A stretch of DNA of 64,000 nucleotides from NCBI RefSeq assembly GCF_029439465.1, contig NZ_JAROAV010000010.1:124001-188000 (forward strand). The letters are read 5' to 3'. The notes beneath the pieces were generated by a model, which saw nothing but the letters and a program-made list of their open reading frames with translations, was not told the origin of the DNA and did no database searches. The position numbers and the translations under genes are program-made. The number at the start of each line of letters is the position of its first letter. Position 1 is the stretch's first letter. The DNA comes from Luteipulveratus flavus. GTDB lineage: Bacteria > Actinomycetota > Actinomycetes > Actinomycetales > Dermatophilaceae. This document shows, piece by piece, positions 8,042-17,222 of this stretch.

Positions 8042-9277
8042 ATGGAGGACGTGCCGAGTGTCCTGCCCGACGGAGAGCCCGCCCCGCGCGACGGGGCGCT
8101 GCCCTCGTCCGCGCTCACGCACCTGGGCGAGCGGCCGTTCGGCGCGTACGTCCACGTGCCGTTCTGCTCGGTGCGCTGCGGGTACTGCGACTTCAACACC
8201 TACACGCTGACCGAGCTCGGCATGCCCGGCGCAGGGGTGTCCTCGTACGCCGACGCTGCTCTCGCGGAGGTCGCGCTCGCGGCCGACGTGCTGGGCCCGG
8301 CCAGGCCGCCGATCGACACCGTCTTCGTCGGCGGCGGCACCCCGACGATGCTGCGCTCCCGTGACCTGGTGCGAATCGTTGACGGTCTGCGTGACGCGTT
8401 CGGCCTGGCCGAGGGCGTGGAGATCACGACCGAGGCCAACCCGGACTCCGTCACCCCGGACTCGCTGCGCGAGCTCGCCGACGGTGGGTTCACCCGGGTG
8501 AGCCTGGGCATGCAGTCGGCCGTCCCTCACGTGCTGCGAACCCTGGAGCGCACGCACGACCCGGCCAACGTCGGGCGCGTGGTCGAGGCGGTGCGGGCCG
8601 CCGGGATGCAGGTCAGCGTCGACCTGATCTACGGCACACCGGGGGAGTCGCTCGGTGACTGGCGGACCAGCCTGGAGGCCGCGGTCGCGATGGAGCCCGA
8701 CCACATCAGCGCGTACGCACTGGTCGTCGAGGACGGCACCAAGCTGGCCGCCCAGGTGCGCCGCGGACTGGTGACGATGCCCGACGACGACGACGAGGCG
8801 GACAAGTACGAGCTGGCCGACGAGATGCTGTCGACCGCCGGGTTCGGCTGGTACGAGGTGAGCAACTGGGCGACGTCCCCGACGACGCGGTGCCGCCACA
8901 ACGAGGGCTACTGGGCGGACGGCGACTGGTGGGGCATCGGCCCGGGCGCGCACAGCCACGTGGGCGGCGTGCGTTGGTGGAACGTCAAGCACCCCAACGC
9001 CTTCGCCGGGCGCGTCAACGCCGGCGACTCGCCGGCCGCGGGACGCGAGCTCCTCACCGAGGAGCAGCGGTACGACGAGCGCGTCCTGCTCGGCGTGCGC
9101 CTGGTCGAAGGTCTGCCGCTGGACCTCGTCCGCCCGGACGGCCGCCGCGCCGTGGCCGGGCTGGTGGCCGACGGTCTGCTGGACGGACCCAGCGCCGTCC
9201 GGGACGCGCGAGCGGTGCTCACCCGACGCGGACGGCTGCTGGCCGACACGGTGGTCCGCCGCCTGCTGGGCTACTGA
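8042..9277 (+). CDS. hemW: radical SAM heme chaperone HemW
   Basis: About 411 residues. The radical SAM cluster motif is CSVRCGYCDF, preceded by the conserved AYVHVPFC, and followed by VGGGTPT, a SAM-binding element. The HemW C-terminal domain (RHNEGYWADGDWWGIGPGAHS) is intact. Family members bind heme and deliver it to respiratory enzymes; they lack the extra residues of coproporphyrinogen oxidase HemN, with which they are often confused. The ATG at 8042 is used. A GTG at 8051 lies about seven bases after a possible -10 (GACAAT) and could be a leaderless start. Confidence 0.92.
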   Translation: MEDVPSVLPDGEPAPRDGALPSSALTHLGERPFGAYVHVPFCSVRCGYCDFNTYTLTELGMPGAGVSSYADAALAEVALAADVLGPARPPIDTVFVGGGTPTMLRSRDLVRIVDGLRDAFGLAEGVEITTEANPDSVTPDSLRELADGGFTRVSLGMQSAVPHVLRTLERTHDPANVGRVVEAVRAAGMQVSVDLIYGTPGESLGDWRTSLEAAVAMEPDHISAYALVVEDGTKLAAQVRRGLVTMPDDDDEADKYELADEMLSTAGFGWYEVSNWATSPTTRCRHNEGYWADGDWWGIGPGAHSHVGGVRWWNVKHPNAFAGRVNAGDSPAAGRELLTEEQRYDERVLLGVRLVEGLPLDLVRPDGRRAVAGLVADGLLDGPSAVRDARAVLTRRGRLLADTVVRRLLGY

Positions 9278-9673
9278 TCAGCGCAGCACACGCAGCTGCC
9301 ACGGGTACTCGTACGGCTGGCCGTTGGCCGCGCGGATCGCGCCCTTGACGTGGCACCAGGCCGCGACGACGAAGATCACGATCAGCAGCGGCACGCCGAC
9401 GATCAGGCCGATCACGCTGAAGATCAGGATCCAGCTGATGAGGTAGAGGATCCAGAACGACAGGTTGAAGTTGAACGCTCCCGCGGCGGCGTGCCGGGCG
9501 GCAGGGCTCCGGTCCTTGTAGACGAACCACACGATCAGCGGTCCGACCATGCTGAGCCAGCCCAGGCTCAGGACGGCGGCGATCGGGGCGGACAGGTGGG
9601 CGAGCACCGAGGCGGTGCGGTCCTGCGAGGACAGGGCGGGTTGGCCCGCGTACGGCTGGGTGGGATAGCTCAT
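9278..9673 (-). CDS. DUF4870 membrane protein
   Basis: 131 residues from the ATG at 9673, which has an AGGAGTGAT ribosome site. After a short hydrophilic N-terminus come three to four hydrophobic helices, with the DUF4870 signature FVYKDRSPAARHAAAGAFNFNLSFW split across the second helix and loop. These small Tic20-like proteins are common in Gram-positive bacteria, and their function is unknown. Its stop codon abuts the hemW stop with no base between, so the two genes converge exactly. Confidence 0.85.
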   Translation of the reverse strand: MSYPTQPYAGQPALSSQDRTASVLAHLSAPIAAVLSLGWLSMVGPLIVWFVYKDRSPAARHAAAGAFNFNLSFWILYLISWILIFSVIGLIVGVPLLIVIFVVAAWCHVKGAIRAANGQPYEYPWQLRVLR

Positions 9674-9788
9674 GGCATCACTCCTGGATCGGTTCTCCAC
9701 CAGTGAACTCCACGAGAGGCGCAGAATCTCGCCCGATCGGGGTGGGATCGGTGGGGACCAGGGTGGTTTCAGGGACCACCCTGACCGG

Positions 9789-10667
9789 CTACTCCTGCGG
9801 TGCGGTGACGAAGTCGATGAGCTCCTCGACCCGGCCCAGCAGCGAGGGCTCCAGGTCGGCGTAGGTCCGCACGGTCGACAGGATGCGCTTCCAGCCCTGA
9901 GCGACGTCGGCCTGGTCGGCGTGCGGCCACCCGAGCTCGGCGAGGATGCCGTGCTTCCACGACGTCCCGCGGGGGATCACCGGCCACTGCGACCAGCCGA
10001 GCCGCTCCGGTCGGACCGACTGCCATACGTCGACGTAGGGGTGGCCCACGATCAGGACGTGCTCCGAACCCGCGCTGCGGTGGGCCTCCTCGACGATGCG
10101 CGCCTCCTTGGTGCCCGGCACCAGGTGGTCCACGAGCACCCCGAGCCGGCGTGACCGGTCCGGAGCGAAGTCGCGGATCACCGCGGCCAGGTCGTCCACG
10201 CCGTCGAGCATCTCCACGACCACGCCCTCGATGCGCAGGTCGTCGCCCCAGACCTTCTCGACGAGCTCGGCGTCGTGGCGCCCCTCGACGAAGATCCGCG
10301 AGCCGGACGCGACCCGCGCGCGAGCGCCCTGCACGGCCACCGAACCGGACGCGGTGCGCTGGGTCGCCGCGCGGGCGGCGTCCAGCGCGGACCGCTGGGT
10401 CGCGGTGGGCGGCGTCAGCTCGACGGGCTTGCCGTCGACCAGGAAGCCCGGCCCGAGCGGGAACGCCTTGAGCCTGCCGCGGCGGTCCTCCAGGTGCACG
10501 ACCTGCATGCCGCCGGCCTTCTCGACCCGGACGACGGCGCCGCACCAGCCGGTCTGCGCGTCCTCGACCACGAGCCCCGGCTGCGCCTCCACCGGCGTCG
10601 ACCGGCCGCGGCGGGGAGCCTTCCAGTCCGAGCTGAGCACGTCACTGCCGTATCGGTCGTAGGTCAC
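9789..10667 (-). CDS. DUF3097 family protein
   Basis: 292 residues, matching the usual size of this actinobacterial family. It starts MTYDRYGSDVLSSDW and has a central block with IFVEGRHDAELVEKVWGDDLR and VLVDHLVPGTKE, which resemble the E and DxD motifs of Toprim folds. That suggests nucleic-acid or nucleotide chemistry, but no activity is established to my knowledge. It is conserved beside hemW and hrcA in actinobacteria, as here, and is divergent from hrcA. Confidence 0.88.
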   Translation of the reverse strand: MTYDRYGSDVLSSDWKAPRRGRSTPVEAQPGLVVEDAQTGWCGAVVRVEKAGGMQVVHLEDRRGRLKAFPLGPGFLVDGKPVELTPPTATQRSALDAARAATQRTASGSVAVQGARARVASGSRIFVEGRHDAELVEKVWGDDLRIEGVVVEMLDGVDDLAAVIRDFAPDRSRRLGVLVDHLVPGTKEARIVEEAHRSAGSEHVLIVGHPYVDVWQSVRPERLGWSQWPVIPRGTSWKHGILAELGWPHADQADVAQGWKRILSTVRTYADLEPSLLGRVEELIDFVTAPQE

Positions 10668-10737
10668 GCGGCGAGACTAGGCGGACGCGCCGCGTCCACC
10701 GGCGTCCGACACGCTCGGCTGCAACCACCCCGTAGAC

Positions 10738-10764
10738 TTGGCACTCGGATGTCCTGAGTGCCAG
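10738..10764. promoter_or_regulatory. CIRCE operator for HrcA
   Basis: TTGGCACTC, nine spacer bases, then GAGTGCCAG: the classic CIRCE inverted repeat with nine-base arms. A -10-like TAGACT (10733-10738) touches its left edge, so bound HrcA would block transcription start. It lies 21 bases before the hrcA start, showing that the heat-shock repressor controls its own operon. Confidence 0.93.
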
Positions 10765-10784
10765 CGTCAGCGAGGAGGTGGACC

Positions 10785-11813
10785 ATGTCCGAGGAGCGAC
10801 GGCTGCAGATCCTGCGAGCGATCGTGCAGGACTACGTGTCGACCTCCGAGCCGGTCGGCTCCAAGGCCCTGCTCGAGCGCCACCACCTGGGCGTGAGCGC
10901 GGCGACGGTCCGCAACGACATGGCCGTCCTGGAGGAGGAGGGCCTGATCGCGGCCCCGCACACCTCCGCCGGCCGGGTGCCGACCGACGCCGGCTACCGG
11001 CTGTTCGTCGACCGGCTCAGCCAGGTGAAGCCGCTCAGCCGCGCCGAGCGCTCGGCCATCCGGGAGTTCCTCGAGCAGTCCATCGACCTGGACGACGTCG
11101 TGGACCGCACGGCCCGGCTGCTCGCCTCCATCACCCAGCAGGTCGCGGTGATGCAGTACCCCTCCCTGTCCCGCTCGTCGGTCCGGCACATCGAGCTGGT
11201 GCCGCTGACGTCCAGCCGCCTCATGGTGGTGCTGATCACCTCCAGCGGCCGGGTCGAGCAGCGTGTCATGGACGTGGGGGAGGAGAACCTCGCCTCAGCC
11301 GGCGGCGAGGCGTTCGTCGCCCGGCTGCGCAGCCGCCTCAACGCCGAGGCGCAGGGACGCCTGCTCGGTGACGCCGCGCAGGGCCTCACCGACCTCCCGG
11401 AGACGTTCGACGACACCGAGCGCGCCTCGGTGCGGCGCGTGGTCCAGGCCCTGACCGACGTCCTCGCCGAGCAGCGCGAGGAACGCGTCGTCCTGGCCGG
11501 TACCGCGAACCTCGCCCGCACCGGTGGTGACGTGGTCAGCATCGCGCCGGTGCTGGACGCCCTGGAACAACACGTCGTCCTGCTGCGTTTGCTCTCGACG
11601 ATGAACGCCGACGCGACGGACGCCGTCGCGGTGCGGATCGGTGCGGAGAACCCGTACGAGGGCCTGCACACGACCTCGATGGTGACCACGAGCTACGGCA
11701 CCGGAGCGGTCGCAGGCCTGGGGGTCCTCGGCCCGACCCGGATGGACTACCCCTCGACCATGGCGGCCGTTCGTGCCGTCGCCCGCTACGTCTCGGAGAT
11801 CCTCGATCAGTGA
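10785..11813 (+). CDS. hrcA: heat-inducible transcription repressor HrcA
   Basis: 342 residues. It represses chaperone genes by binding CIRCE and is kept folded by GroE. The N-terminal winged helix (residues about 1-75, with SEPVGSKAL and [18 protein letters not shown]) is followed by a GAF-like dimer and effector region. The ATG at 10785 has a strong AGGAGGTG ribosome site. A CIRCE element lies immediately upstream. Its stop overlaps the dnaJ start by four bases (GTGA), so the repressor and chaperone are made together. Confidence 0.97.
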   Translation: MSEERRLQILRAIVQDYVSTSEPVGSKALLERHHLGVSAATVRNDMAVLEEEGLIAAPHTSAGRVPTDAGYRLFVDRLSQVKPLSRAERSAIREFLEQSIDLDDVVDRTARLLASITQQVAVMQYPSLSRSSVRHIELVPLTSSRLMVVLITSSGRVEQRVMDVGEENLASAGGEAFVARLRSRLNAEAQGRLLGDAAQGLTDLPETFDDTERASVRRVVQALTDVLAEQREERVVLAGTANLARTGGDVVSIAPVLDALEQHVVLLRLLSTMNADATDAVAVRIGAENPYEGLHTTSMVTTSYGTGAVAGLGVLGPTRMDYPSTMAAVRAVARYVSEILDQ

Positions 11814-12937
11814 ACGACTACTACGCCACCCTCGGTGTCGACCGCGATGCGAGCCAGGAGGAGATCAAGCGCGCCTACCGCAAGCTGGCGCGCAAGCTCC
11901 ACCCGGACGTGAACCCCGACGCCGAGGCGTCGGATGAGTTCAAGCGGATCTCGCAGGCGTACGAGGTGCTGTCGGACCCGCAGAAGCGACGTGCCTTCGA
12001 CATGGGTGCCGACCCGTACGCCCAGGCGGGCGCCGCCGGCTACGGCCAGGGCTTCTCGTTCAGCGACATCATGGACGCCTTCTTCGGCGGCACCGCCGCA
12101 GGCGCCGGTCGCGGTCCTCGGTCCCGCCAGGAGCGCGGGCAGGACGCCCTGCTCCCGCTGGAGATCGACCTCAGCACCGCGGTGTTCGGCGGCAACGCCG
12201 ACCTCGTCTTCGACACCGCGGTCGTCTGCCCGACCTGTCACGGCGGCGGCTCGCGGCCGGGCACCGGGACGCGGACCTGCGACGTCTGCCAGGGCGCCGG
12301 TCAGGTCCAGCAGATCCAGAAGTCCTTCCTCGGCCAGGTCATGACCACCCGCCCCTGCTCCGCCTGCCGCGGGTACGGCGAGGTCATCACCGACCCGTGC
12401 TTCGAGTGCTCGGGCGAGGGCCGGGTGCGTGACCGCCGCAGCATGACGATCAAGGTTCCGGCCGGGGTCGACAGCGGCACCCGCATCCAGCTGTCCGGTG
12501 AGGGCGAGGTCGGACGCGCCGGCGGCCCGGCCGGAGACCTGTACGTCGAGGTCCGCGTCCGCAAGCACGCGATGTTCCAGCGGCAGGGCGACGACCTGCA
12601 CTGCTCGCTGGAGCTGCCGATGACCGCCGCCGCTCTCGGGACCACCCTCCCGCTGGAGACCCTGGACGGCACCCGCGACGTCGACATCAAGCCGGGTACA
12701 CAGCCGGGCGACGTCATCACGCTCAAGGGCCTCGGCGTCACGCACCTGCGCTCGAGCGTGCGCGGCGACCTGCACGTGCACGCCAACGTCCGTACGCCCA
12801 CCAAGCTCGACGCCCCGCAGCAGGAGCTGCTCCACCAGCTCGCCAAGGAGCGCGGCGAGGAGCGGCCCGAGGCGAAGTTCCAGCCCGTCAACCACGGTCT
12901 GCTCGGCCGCCTGCGCGACGCGTTCGCCGGCAAGTAG
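11810..12937 (+). CDS. dnaJ: chaperone protein DnaJ (DnaJ2)
   Basis: 375 residues with full type I layout. The J-domain covers residues 1-65 with HPD at 31-33, followed by a Gly/Phe region ([10 protein letters not shown]). The four zinc repeats [24 protein letters not shown] and CFECSGEG come next, then two substrate-binding beta domains. It stimulates DnaK ATPase and hands over unfolded clients. Actinobacteria usually carry two dnaJ genes; the copy next to hrcA is the HrcA-controlled one, and the CIRCE site upstream agrees. Confidence 0.97.
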   Translation: MNDYYATLGVDRDASQEEIKRAYRKLARKLHPDVNPDAEASDEFKRISQAYEVLSDPQKRRAFDMGADPYAQAGAAGYGQGFSFSDIMDAFFGGTAAGAGRGPRSRQERGQDALLPLEIDLSTAVFGGNADLVFDTAVVCPTCHGGGSRPGTGTRTCDVCQGAGQVQQIQKSFLGQVMTTRPCSACRGYGEVITDPCFECSGEGRVRDRRSMTIKVPAGVDSGTRIQLSGEGEVGRAGGPAGDLYVEVRVRKHAMFQRQGDDLHCSLELPMTAAALGTTLPLETLDGTRDVDIKPGTQPGDVITLKGLGVTHLRSSVRGDLHVHANVRTPTKLDAPQQELLHQLAKERGEERPEAKFQPVNHGLLGRLRDAFAGK

Positions 12938-12949
12938 GCGCCGGCCGTC

Positions 12950-13690
12950 ATGACCGCGCCGCTCTTCCACCTGGAGCCCGGCCGCCTCGACGGGTGCGCA
13001 CCGGGCTCGTCGGTGGTGCTCGACGGTGCGGAGGGGCGGCACGCGGCGACCGTGCGCCGGATCGGCGTCGGCGAGGACGTCCTGCTGGCGGACGGGTCCG
13101 GCCTCCTGGTGCGGGGGGTCGTCTCGACCACCGCCAAGGACGAGCTGACCCTGACGGTCGCGTCCGTGGAGCAGGTGGCTCCGGACCAGCCGCGGCTCGT
13201 GCTGGTCCAGGCGCTGGCCAAGGGCGACCGGGACGACCAGGCCATCGAGGCGGCCACCGAGCTCGGCGTCGACGAGGTCGTCCCCTGGCAGGCCGCACGC
13301 AGCATCGTGCAGTGGAAGGGCGAGCGTGGCGCCAAGGCGCACCGCAAGTGGGAGAGCGTCGTCCGTGCGGCGGCCAAGCAGTCGCGCCGGCCCGTCGTGC
13401 CGGTGGTGGCCGATCTCGTCGCCCGGGACGCCCTCGCCACACGAGCCGCCGCCGCCGCTCTCGTCCTCGTCCTGCACGAGGACGCGCGGACGCCGCTGAG
13501 CGACGTCGAGCTGCCGGCTGAGGGTGACGTGCTGGTCGTGGTCGGACCCGAGGGTGGCATCGCCCCCGACGAGGTCGACGCGCTCACGGCCGCCGGGGGA
13601 GTGCCGGTCCGGCTGGGTCCGACCGTGCTGCGCTCCTCGAGCGCCGGTCCGGCCGCCCTGGCGGTGCTCGCGTCCCGCCTACGCTGGTGA
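12950..13690 (+). CDS. rsmE: 16S rRNA (uracil(1498)-N3)-methyltransferase
   Basis: 246 residues. The protein has an N-terminal PUA-like domain and a C-terminal SPOUT knot. The SAM-binding knot is visible as VVVGPEGGIAPDEVDAL and LGPTVLRSSSAGPAAL, the standard RsmE signature. It methylates U1498 in helix 44 of 16S rRNA. It follows dnaJ by 12 bases on the same strand and is likely in the hrcA operon. Its last 12 bases overlap the tail of the convergent regulator gene. Confidence 0.95.
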   Translation: MTAPLFHLEPGRLDGCAPGSSVVLDGAEGRHAATVRRIGVGEDVLLADGSGLLVRGVVSTTAKDELTLTVASVEQVAPDQPRLVLVQALAKGDRDDQAIEAATELGVDEVVPWQAARSIVQWKGERGAKAHRKWESVVRAAAKQSRRPVVPVVADLVARDALATRAAAAALVLVLHEDARTPLSDVELPAEGDVLVVVGPEGGIAPDEVDALTAAGGVPVRLGPTVLRSSSAGPAALAVLASRLRW

Positions 13691-14452
13691 CGCGCCCAGC
13701 AGATCGGCCAGGGCCTCCTCGCCGCGCCGGGTGATCACCAGCTCGCGCGGCCGCGGCCCGTCCTCCACCCAGCCCTGGTCCCGCACGCTCCGCAGCAGCG
13801 CGGCACCGAGACCGCCCGCCAGGTGGTAGCGCTGCTCGGTCCAGTCGGTGCAGAACCGCAGGACTGGGCGGCTGCGCCCGTGCTCCCGCAGCGCCGCCAG
13901 GTTCACACCCCAGCGCGCCAGGCCCTCCGCGGCGCGGGCGCCCAGCTCGTACGGCGACCCGTGCGCGGGGGAGGACAGCGCGTCCGAGTGCGACCGGTGG
14001 ACACCGTCGCCGCCGTCGGTCCGGCGCAGCACCGCGATGTCGACCAGGTGCGCGGTGATCCGTACCCCCAGCCGACCGGCGAGATGGTCGTAGCAGGTAC
14101 GGGCGTCGCGGAGCCGTTGCGCCCGGGTGCCCTGCCGCAACGAGGTGATCGGTGGCTCGGGCGCGAGGCGACCGAGCGCCTCGAGGGCGGTCGCGACCTC
14201 CGCGCTCGCCAGACTGTAGAAGCGGTGCCGTCCGCTGCGCTCGACCGTCACCAGTCCCGCCTCCAGCAACCGTCCCAGGTGCGAGCTGGTCGTCTGGGGC
14301 GTGACACCGGCCTCGGCGGCGAGCCGCCCGGCCGGGAGCGCACGGCCGTCCAGCAGTGCCGACAGCAGGCGTGCGCGCGAGCGGTCCGCGAGCAGCGCTG
14401 CGACCGCGGCGATGTCCGGCTCGCCGCCGGTACGGGTGATCGGTGCGCTCAT
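13679..14452 (-). CDS. ArsR-type winged-helix regulator with C-terminal extension
   Basis: 257 residues from the ATG at 14452. The N-terminal 90 residues are an ArsR-like winged helix: LLADRSRARLLSALLDGRAL, then the recognition helix AGVTPQTTSSHLGRLLEAGLV and the wing VERSGRHRFYSLAS. There is no CxC metal site in the helix, so it is not a classic arsenic or cadmium sensor. The remaining 150 residues hold a second wing-like segment and three separated His-containing stretches of unknown role. A strong inverted repeat 22 bases upstream is a likely self-binding operator. The gene overlaps rsmE by 12 bases tail-to-tail. Confidence 0.75.
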   Translation of the reverse strand: MSAPITRTGGEPDIAAVAALLADRSRARLLSALLDGRALPAGRLAAEAGVTPQTTSSHLGRLLEAGLVTVERSGRHRFYSLASAEVATALEALGRLAPEPPITSLRQGTRAQRLRDARTCYDHLAGRLGVRITAHLVDIAVLRRTDGGDGVHRSHSDALSSPAHGSPYELGARAAEGLARWGVNLAALREHGRSRPVLRFCTDWTEQRYHLAGGLGAALLRSVRDQGWVEDGPRPRELVITRRGEEALADLLGASPA

Positions 14453-14473
14453 CGGTCCATGGTGCGCCCAGGA

Positions 14474-14495
14474 CGTCTCGACCACCGTCGAGACG
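14474..14495. promoter_or_regulatory. inverted repeat, probable operator of the ArsR-like regulator
   Basis: CGTCTCGAC and GTCGAGACG are exact nine-base arms around a four-base spacer, 22-43 bases before the regulator's start. A further GAGACG half-site follows at 14499-14504. Position and symmetry fit autoregulation by the adjacent protein, which is inferred. Confidence 0.5.
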
Positions 14496-14571
14496 ACCGA
14501 GACGCTTCACCGAGGACCGCGGCGAGAACTCATGAGGTGACGACAGTCCCGAACCGTAGACTGAGGGGAAC

Positions 14572-16725
14572 ATGACTGACGATCACAGCACCATGTCCAC
14601 CGGACCCGACTCCTCCGACATCGAGGGTCTGCCGCCGACGACCGAGACCCCGCGCACCATCGTGATCCCGCCGGACGTGCAGATGGTCACCCTGCTCGGC
14701 CCGCGCGACGAGCTGCTGCGCACCATGGAGCGAGCGTTCCCGCGCCTGGAGATCCACGTCCGCGGCAACGAGTTCCACCTGACGGGTCCGGAGGCGGACA
14801 TCGCGATCGTCGAGGACCTGCTCACCGAGCTCCTCACCATCATCGACGCCGGCCAGCCGCTGAACCGGGACGCGGTCGAGCGCTCGATCGGGATGCTGCA
14901 GTCCCAGACCCGTGAGCGTCCCGCCGACGTGCTGACGATGAACATCGTCAGCAGCCGCGGTCGGACGATCCGGCCGAAGACGCTTGGTCAGAAGGAGTAC
15001 GTCGACGCGATCGACAAGAACACCATCGTGTTCGGGATCGGCCCGGCGGGCACCGGCAAGACCTACCTCGCGATGGCCAAGGCGGTGGCCGCGCTGCAGG
15101 CCAAGCAGGTCAACCGCATCATCCTGACGCGTCCGGCGGTGGAGGCGGGCGAGCGGCTGGGCTTCCTGCCCGGCACCCTCAACGACAAGATCGACCCCTA
15201 CCTGCGGCCGCTGTACGACGCGCTGCACGACATGGTCGATCCGGACTCCATCCCGCGCCTGATGGCCTCGGGCACCGTCGAGGTCGCGCCCCTGGCGTAC
15301 ATGCGTGGCCGAGCGCAACCGTTGGACGCGAAGGTGCTGACGCCGGAGGGGTTTGTCCCGATCGGCTCGCTCGCGGTCGGTGACCTGGTGATCGGGTCGA
15401 ACGGAGAGCCCACGCCCGTGCTCGGCGTGTTCCCACAGGGACGCAAGCAGGTCTACCGCCTGTCGACCCAGGACGGCGCGTCGACGCGCTGCTGCGGCGA
15501 GCACCTGTGGGCCGTCATGACGCGCGATGACAAGCGCCGTGGCAAGCAGCGCGTGGTGCAGACGACCGACATGATCGGCCGGCTGCGCCAGAACCACTTT
15601 CACCGCTTCGAGCTACCCGTGGTCGATGCCGTGGCCCTTCCTGAGCAGCCGGTGCCGATGGATCCGTACGCACTCGGGCTGCTGCTGGGCGACGGCTGCA
15701 TCACGACGAAGACGACCCCGTCGTTCACCACCGCCGACCCGGAGCTGGTCGAGGCGCTCGAGCAGGCGCTGCCCGGCATCACGCCGGTGCGCAAGTCCGG
15801 GTACGACTACGTCCTGAGGCGCACCGGCGGCGGACGCGGTGGAGTCATCGTCGCGAATCCCGTGACCGCGGTGGTTCGCGAGCTGGGGCTCGCCGGCACG
15901 ACGTCCGCGACGAAGTTCGTGCCGACCTCCTACCTTCACAACACCCGCGAGGTTCGCCTCGCGGTGCTGCAGGGTCTTCTCGACACCGACGGTGGTCCCG
16001 TCCCGCAACGCGGGCGCACCTGTCGGGTCCAGTACTCGACGACCTCGACCCGCTTGCGGGACGACGTCATGTTCCTGGTGCGCTCGCTCGGTGGCGTCGC
16101 GTACACGAGGACGAGAGCTGCCGAAGGGAGAGTGCCGGGGCTGGCGAACGGGCGACCGGTGGGTTACCGCACCGACGCACACGTGGTCGACATCCGGCTT
16201 CCGGAGGGCTGCGAGCCCTTCAGGATGACGCGCAAGCGTGAGGCCTACGCCCGTACGGCGCCCGGGAGGCCGATGCGCTATGTGCACGCCATCGAGCCGC
16301 TCGGCGAGGTGGAGACGGTGTGCATCCAGGTGGCCGCGGCGGACTCGCTCTACGTGACCGACGACTTCATCCTCACCCACAACACGCTCAACGACGCCTT
16401 CATCATCCTGGACGAGGCGCAGAACACCTCGGCCGAGCAGATGAAGATGTTCCTCACCCGCCTCGGGTTCGGCTCCAAGATGGTCGTGACCGGAGACGTC
16501 ACCCAGGTCGACCTCCCCGGCGGTACCCAGTCGGGTCTGCGGGTGGTCCAGGACATCCTGGGCGGCGTCGAGGACGTCCACTTCTCCCAGCTGAACGCCC
16601 AGGACGTCGTCCGCCACCGGCTGGTCAGCCACATCGTCGAGGCGTACGGCCGGTGGGACGCTCGAGGCAAGGCCGGTCGCGGTCCCTCCCGCGTGCGTCC
16701 GGCGCAGGAGCGGGACCAGGCATGA
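14572..16725 (+). CDS. phoH: PhoH-like ATPase (PhoL) carrying an in-frame intein
   Basis: 717 residues in one frame: a PhoH-type P-loop ATPase of 360 residues interrupted by a 357-residue intein (residues 248-604). The host protein has an N-terminal KH-like region, Walker A GPAGTGKT at residues 157-164, and after the intein Walker [10 protein letters not shown] at about 610-618, then [14 protein letters not shown]. The intein therefore separates Walker A from Walker B, so ATPase activity must depend on splicing. PhoH/PhoL proteins act with YbeY and Era in rRNA handling. The start ATG at 14572 has GAGGGGA upstream. It overlaps ybeY by four bases and leads the phoH-ybeY-corC-era operon. Confidence 0.95.
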   Translation: MTDDHSTMSTGPDSSDIEGLPPTTETPRTIVIPPDVQMVTLLGPRDELLRTMERAFPRLEIHVRGNEFHLTGPEADIAIVEDLLTELLTIIDAGQPLNRDAVERSIGMLQSQTRERPADVLTMNIVSSRGRTIRPKTLGQKEYVDAIDKNTIVFGIGPAGTGKTYLAMAKAVAALQAKQVNRIILTRPAVEAGERLGFLPGTLNDKIDPYLRPLYDALHDMVDPDSIPRLMASGTVEVAPLAYMRGRAQPLDAKVLTPEGFVPIGSLAVGDLVIGSNGEPTPVLGVFPQGRKQVYRLSTQDGASTRCCGEHLWAVMTRDDKRRGKQRVVQTTDMIGRLRQNHFHRFELPVVDAVALPEQPVPMDPYALGLLLGDGCITTKTTPSFTTADPELVEALEQALPGITPVRKSGYDYVLRRTGGGRGGVIVANPVTAVVRELGLAGTTSATKFVPTSYLHNTREVRLAVLQGLLDTDGGPVPQRGRTCRVQYSTTSTRLRDDVMFLVRSLGGVAYTRTRAAEGRVPGLANGRPVGYRTDAHVVDIRLPEGCEPFRMTRKREAYARTAPGRPMRYVHAIEPLGEVETVCIQVAAADSLYVTDDFILTHNTLNDAFIILDEAQNTSAEQMKMFLTRLGFGSKMVVTGDVTQVDLPGGTQSGLRVVQDILGGVEDVHFSQLNAQDVVRHRLVSHIVEAYGRWDARGKAGRGPSRVRPAQERDQA
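15313..16383 (+). mobile_element. LAGLIDADG intein in phoH with class 3 hallmarks
   Basis: This 357-residue insertion begins at Ala248 ([14 protein letters not shown]) instead of Cys or Ser and ends THN before Thr605. Block A is recognisable as [20 protein letters not shown]. Block B has His311 and, two residues later, Trp313 (EHLW). Block F has Cys584 (VCIQV), and block G has Thr602-His603-Asn604. A non-nucleophilic first residue with Trp in B, Cys in F and Thr in G is the WCT set of class 3 inteins. Both endonuclease motifs are kept: ALGLLLGDG (residues 367-375, Asp374) and LQGLLDTDG (466-474, Asp473), so homing may still be possible. Confidence 0.88.
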
Positions 16726-17216
16726 GCATCGACGTCCTCAACGAGACCGACGTCGAGGTCGACCTCGACGAGCTGCACGCCTGTGCGGGCTACACCCTGG
16801 AGCAGATGCGGGTCCACCCGCAGGCCGACCTGTGCGTCCGCGTGATCGACGAGGCCGCCATGGAGGTCCTGCACGTGCAGTGGATGGACCTGCCCGGCCC
16901 GACCGACGTGATGAGCTTCCCGATGGACGAGCTGCGTCCCGGTCGGGACGGCGCGGAGCCGGAGGAGGGCGTCCTCGGCGACATCGTGCTGTGCCCGACC
17001 GTCGCCGCCCGCCAGGCGGCGCAGGCCGGCCACTCGGCGCAGGAGGAGCTGCTGCTGCTGACCGTGCACGGCATCCTGCACCTGCTCGGCTTCGACCACG
17101 CGGAGCCGGACGAGCGCCGCGAGATGTTCGACCTGCAGCGCACCCTCCTGCTCACCTTCCTCGCGAGCCGGAACCGACCCGCGGCCCGGATCACCCCTCC
17201 CTCGGGAGCTGAGTGA
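16722..17216 (+). CDS. ybeY: endoribonuclease YbeY (rRNA maturation factor)
   Basis: 164 residues. The zinc motif [11 protein letters not shown] (His116, His120, His126) and the upstream [10 protein letters not shown] block define the family. YbeY works in 16S rRNA 3'-end processing and 70S quality control. The ATG at 16722 overlaps the phoH stop by four bases, and the next gene follows after six bases, so it is co-translated in the phoH-era operon. Both phoH and era products are known partners in the same rRNA pathway. Confidence 0.96.
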   Translation: MSIDVLNETDVEVDLDELHACAGYTLEQMRVHPQADLCVRVIDEAAMEVLHVQWMDLPGPTDVMSFPMDELRPGRDGAEPEEGVLGDIVLCPTVAARQAAQAGHSAQEELLLLTVHGILHLLGFDHAEPDERREMFDLQRTLLLTFLASRNRPAARITPPSGAE

Positions 17217-17222
17217 GCCGTC

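Noticed and set aside
10738-10764. Unknown repeat upstream of hrcA
   Set aside because: The nine-base arms and nine-base spacer match CIRCE, the known HrcA operator.
14572-16725. Frameshift or gene fusion in phoH
   Set aside because: The extra 357 residues have intein blocks A, B, F and G plus endonuclease motifs, end in His-Asn before Thr, and keep the frame. An intein explains the length.
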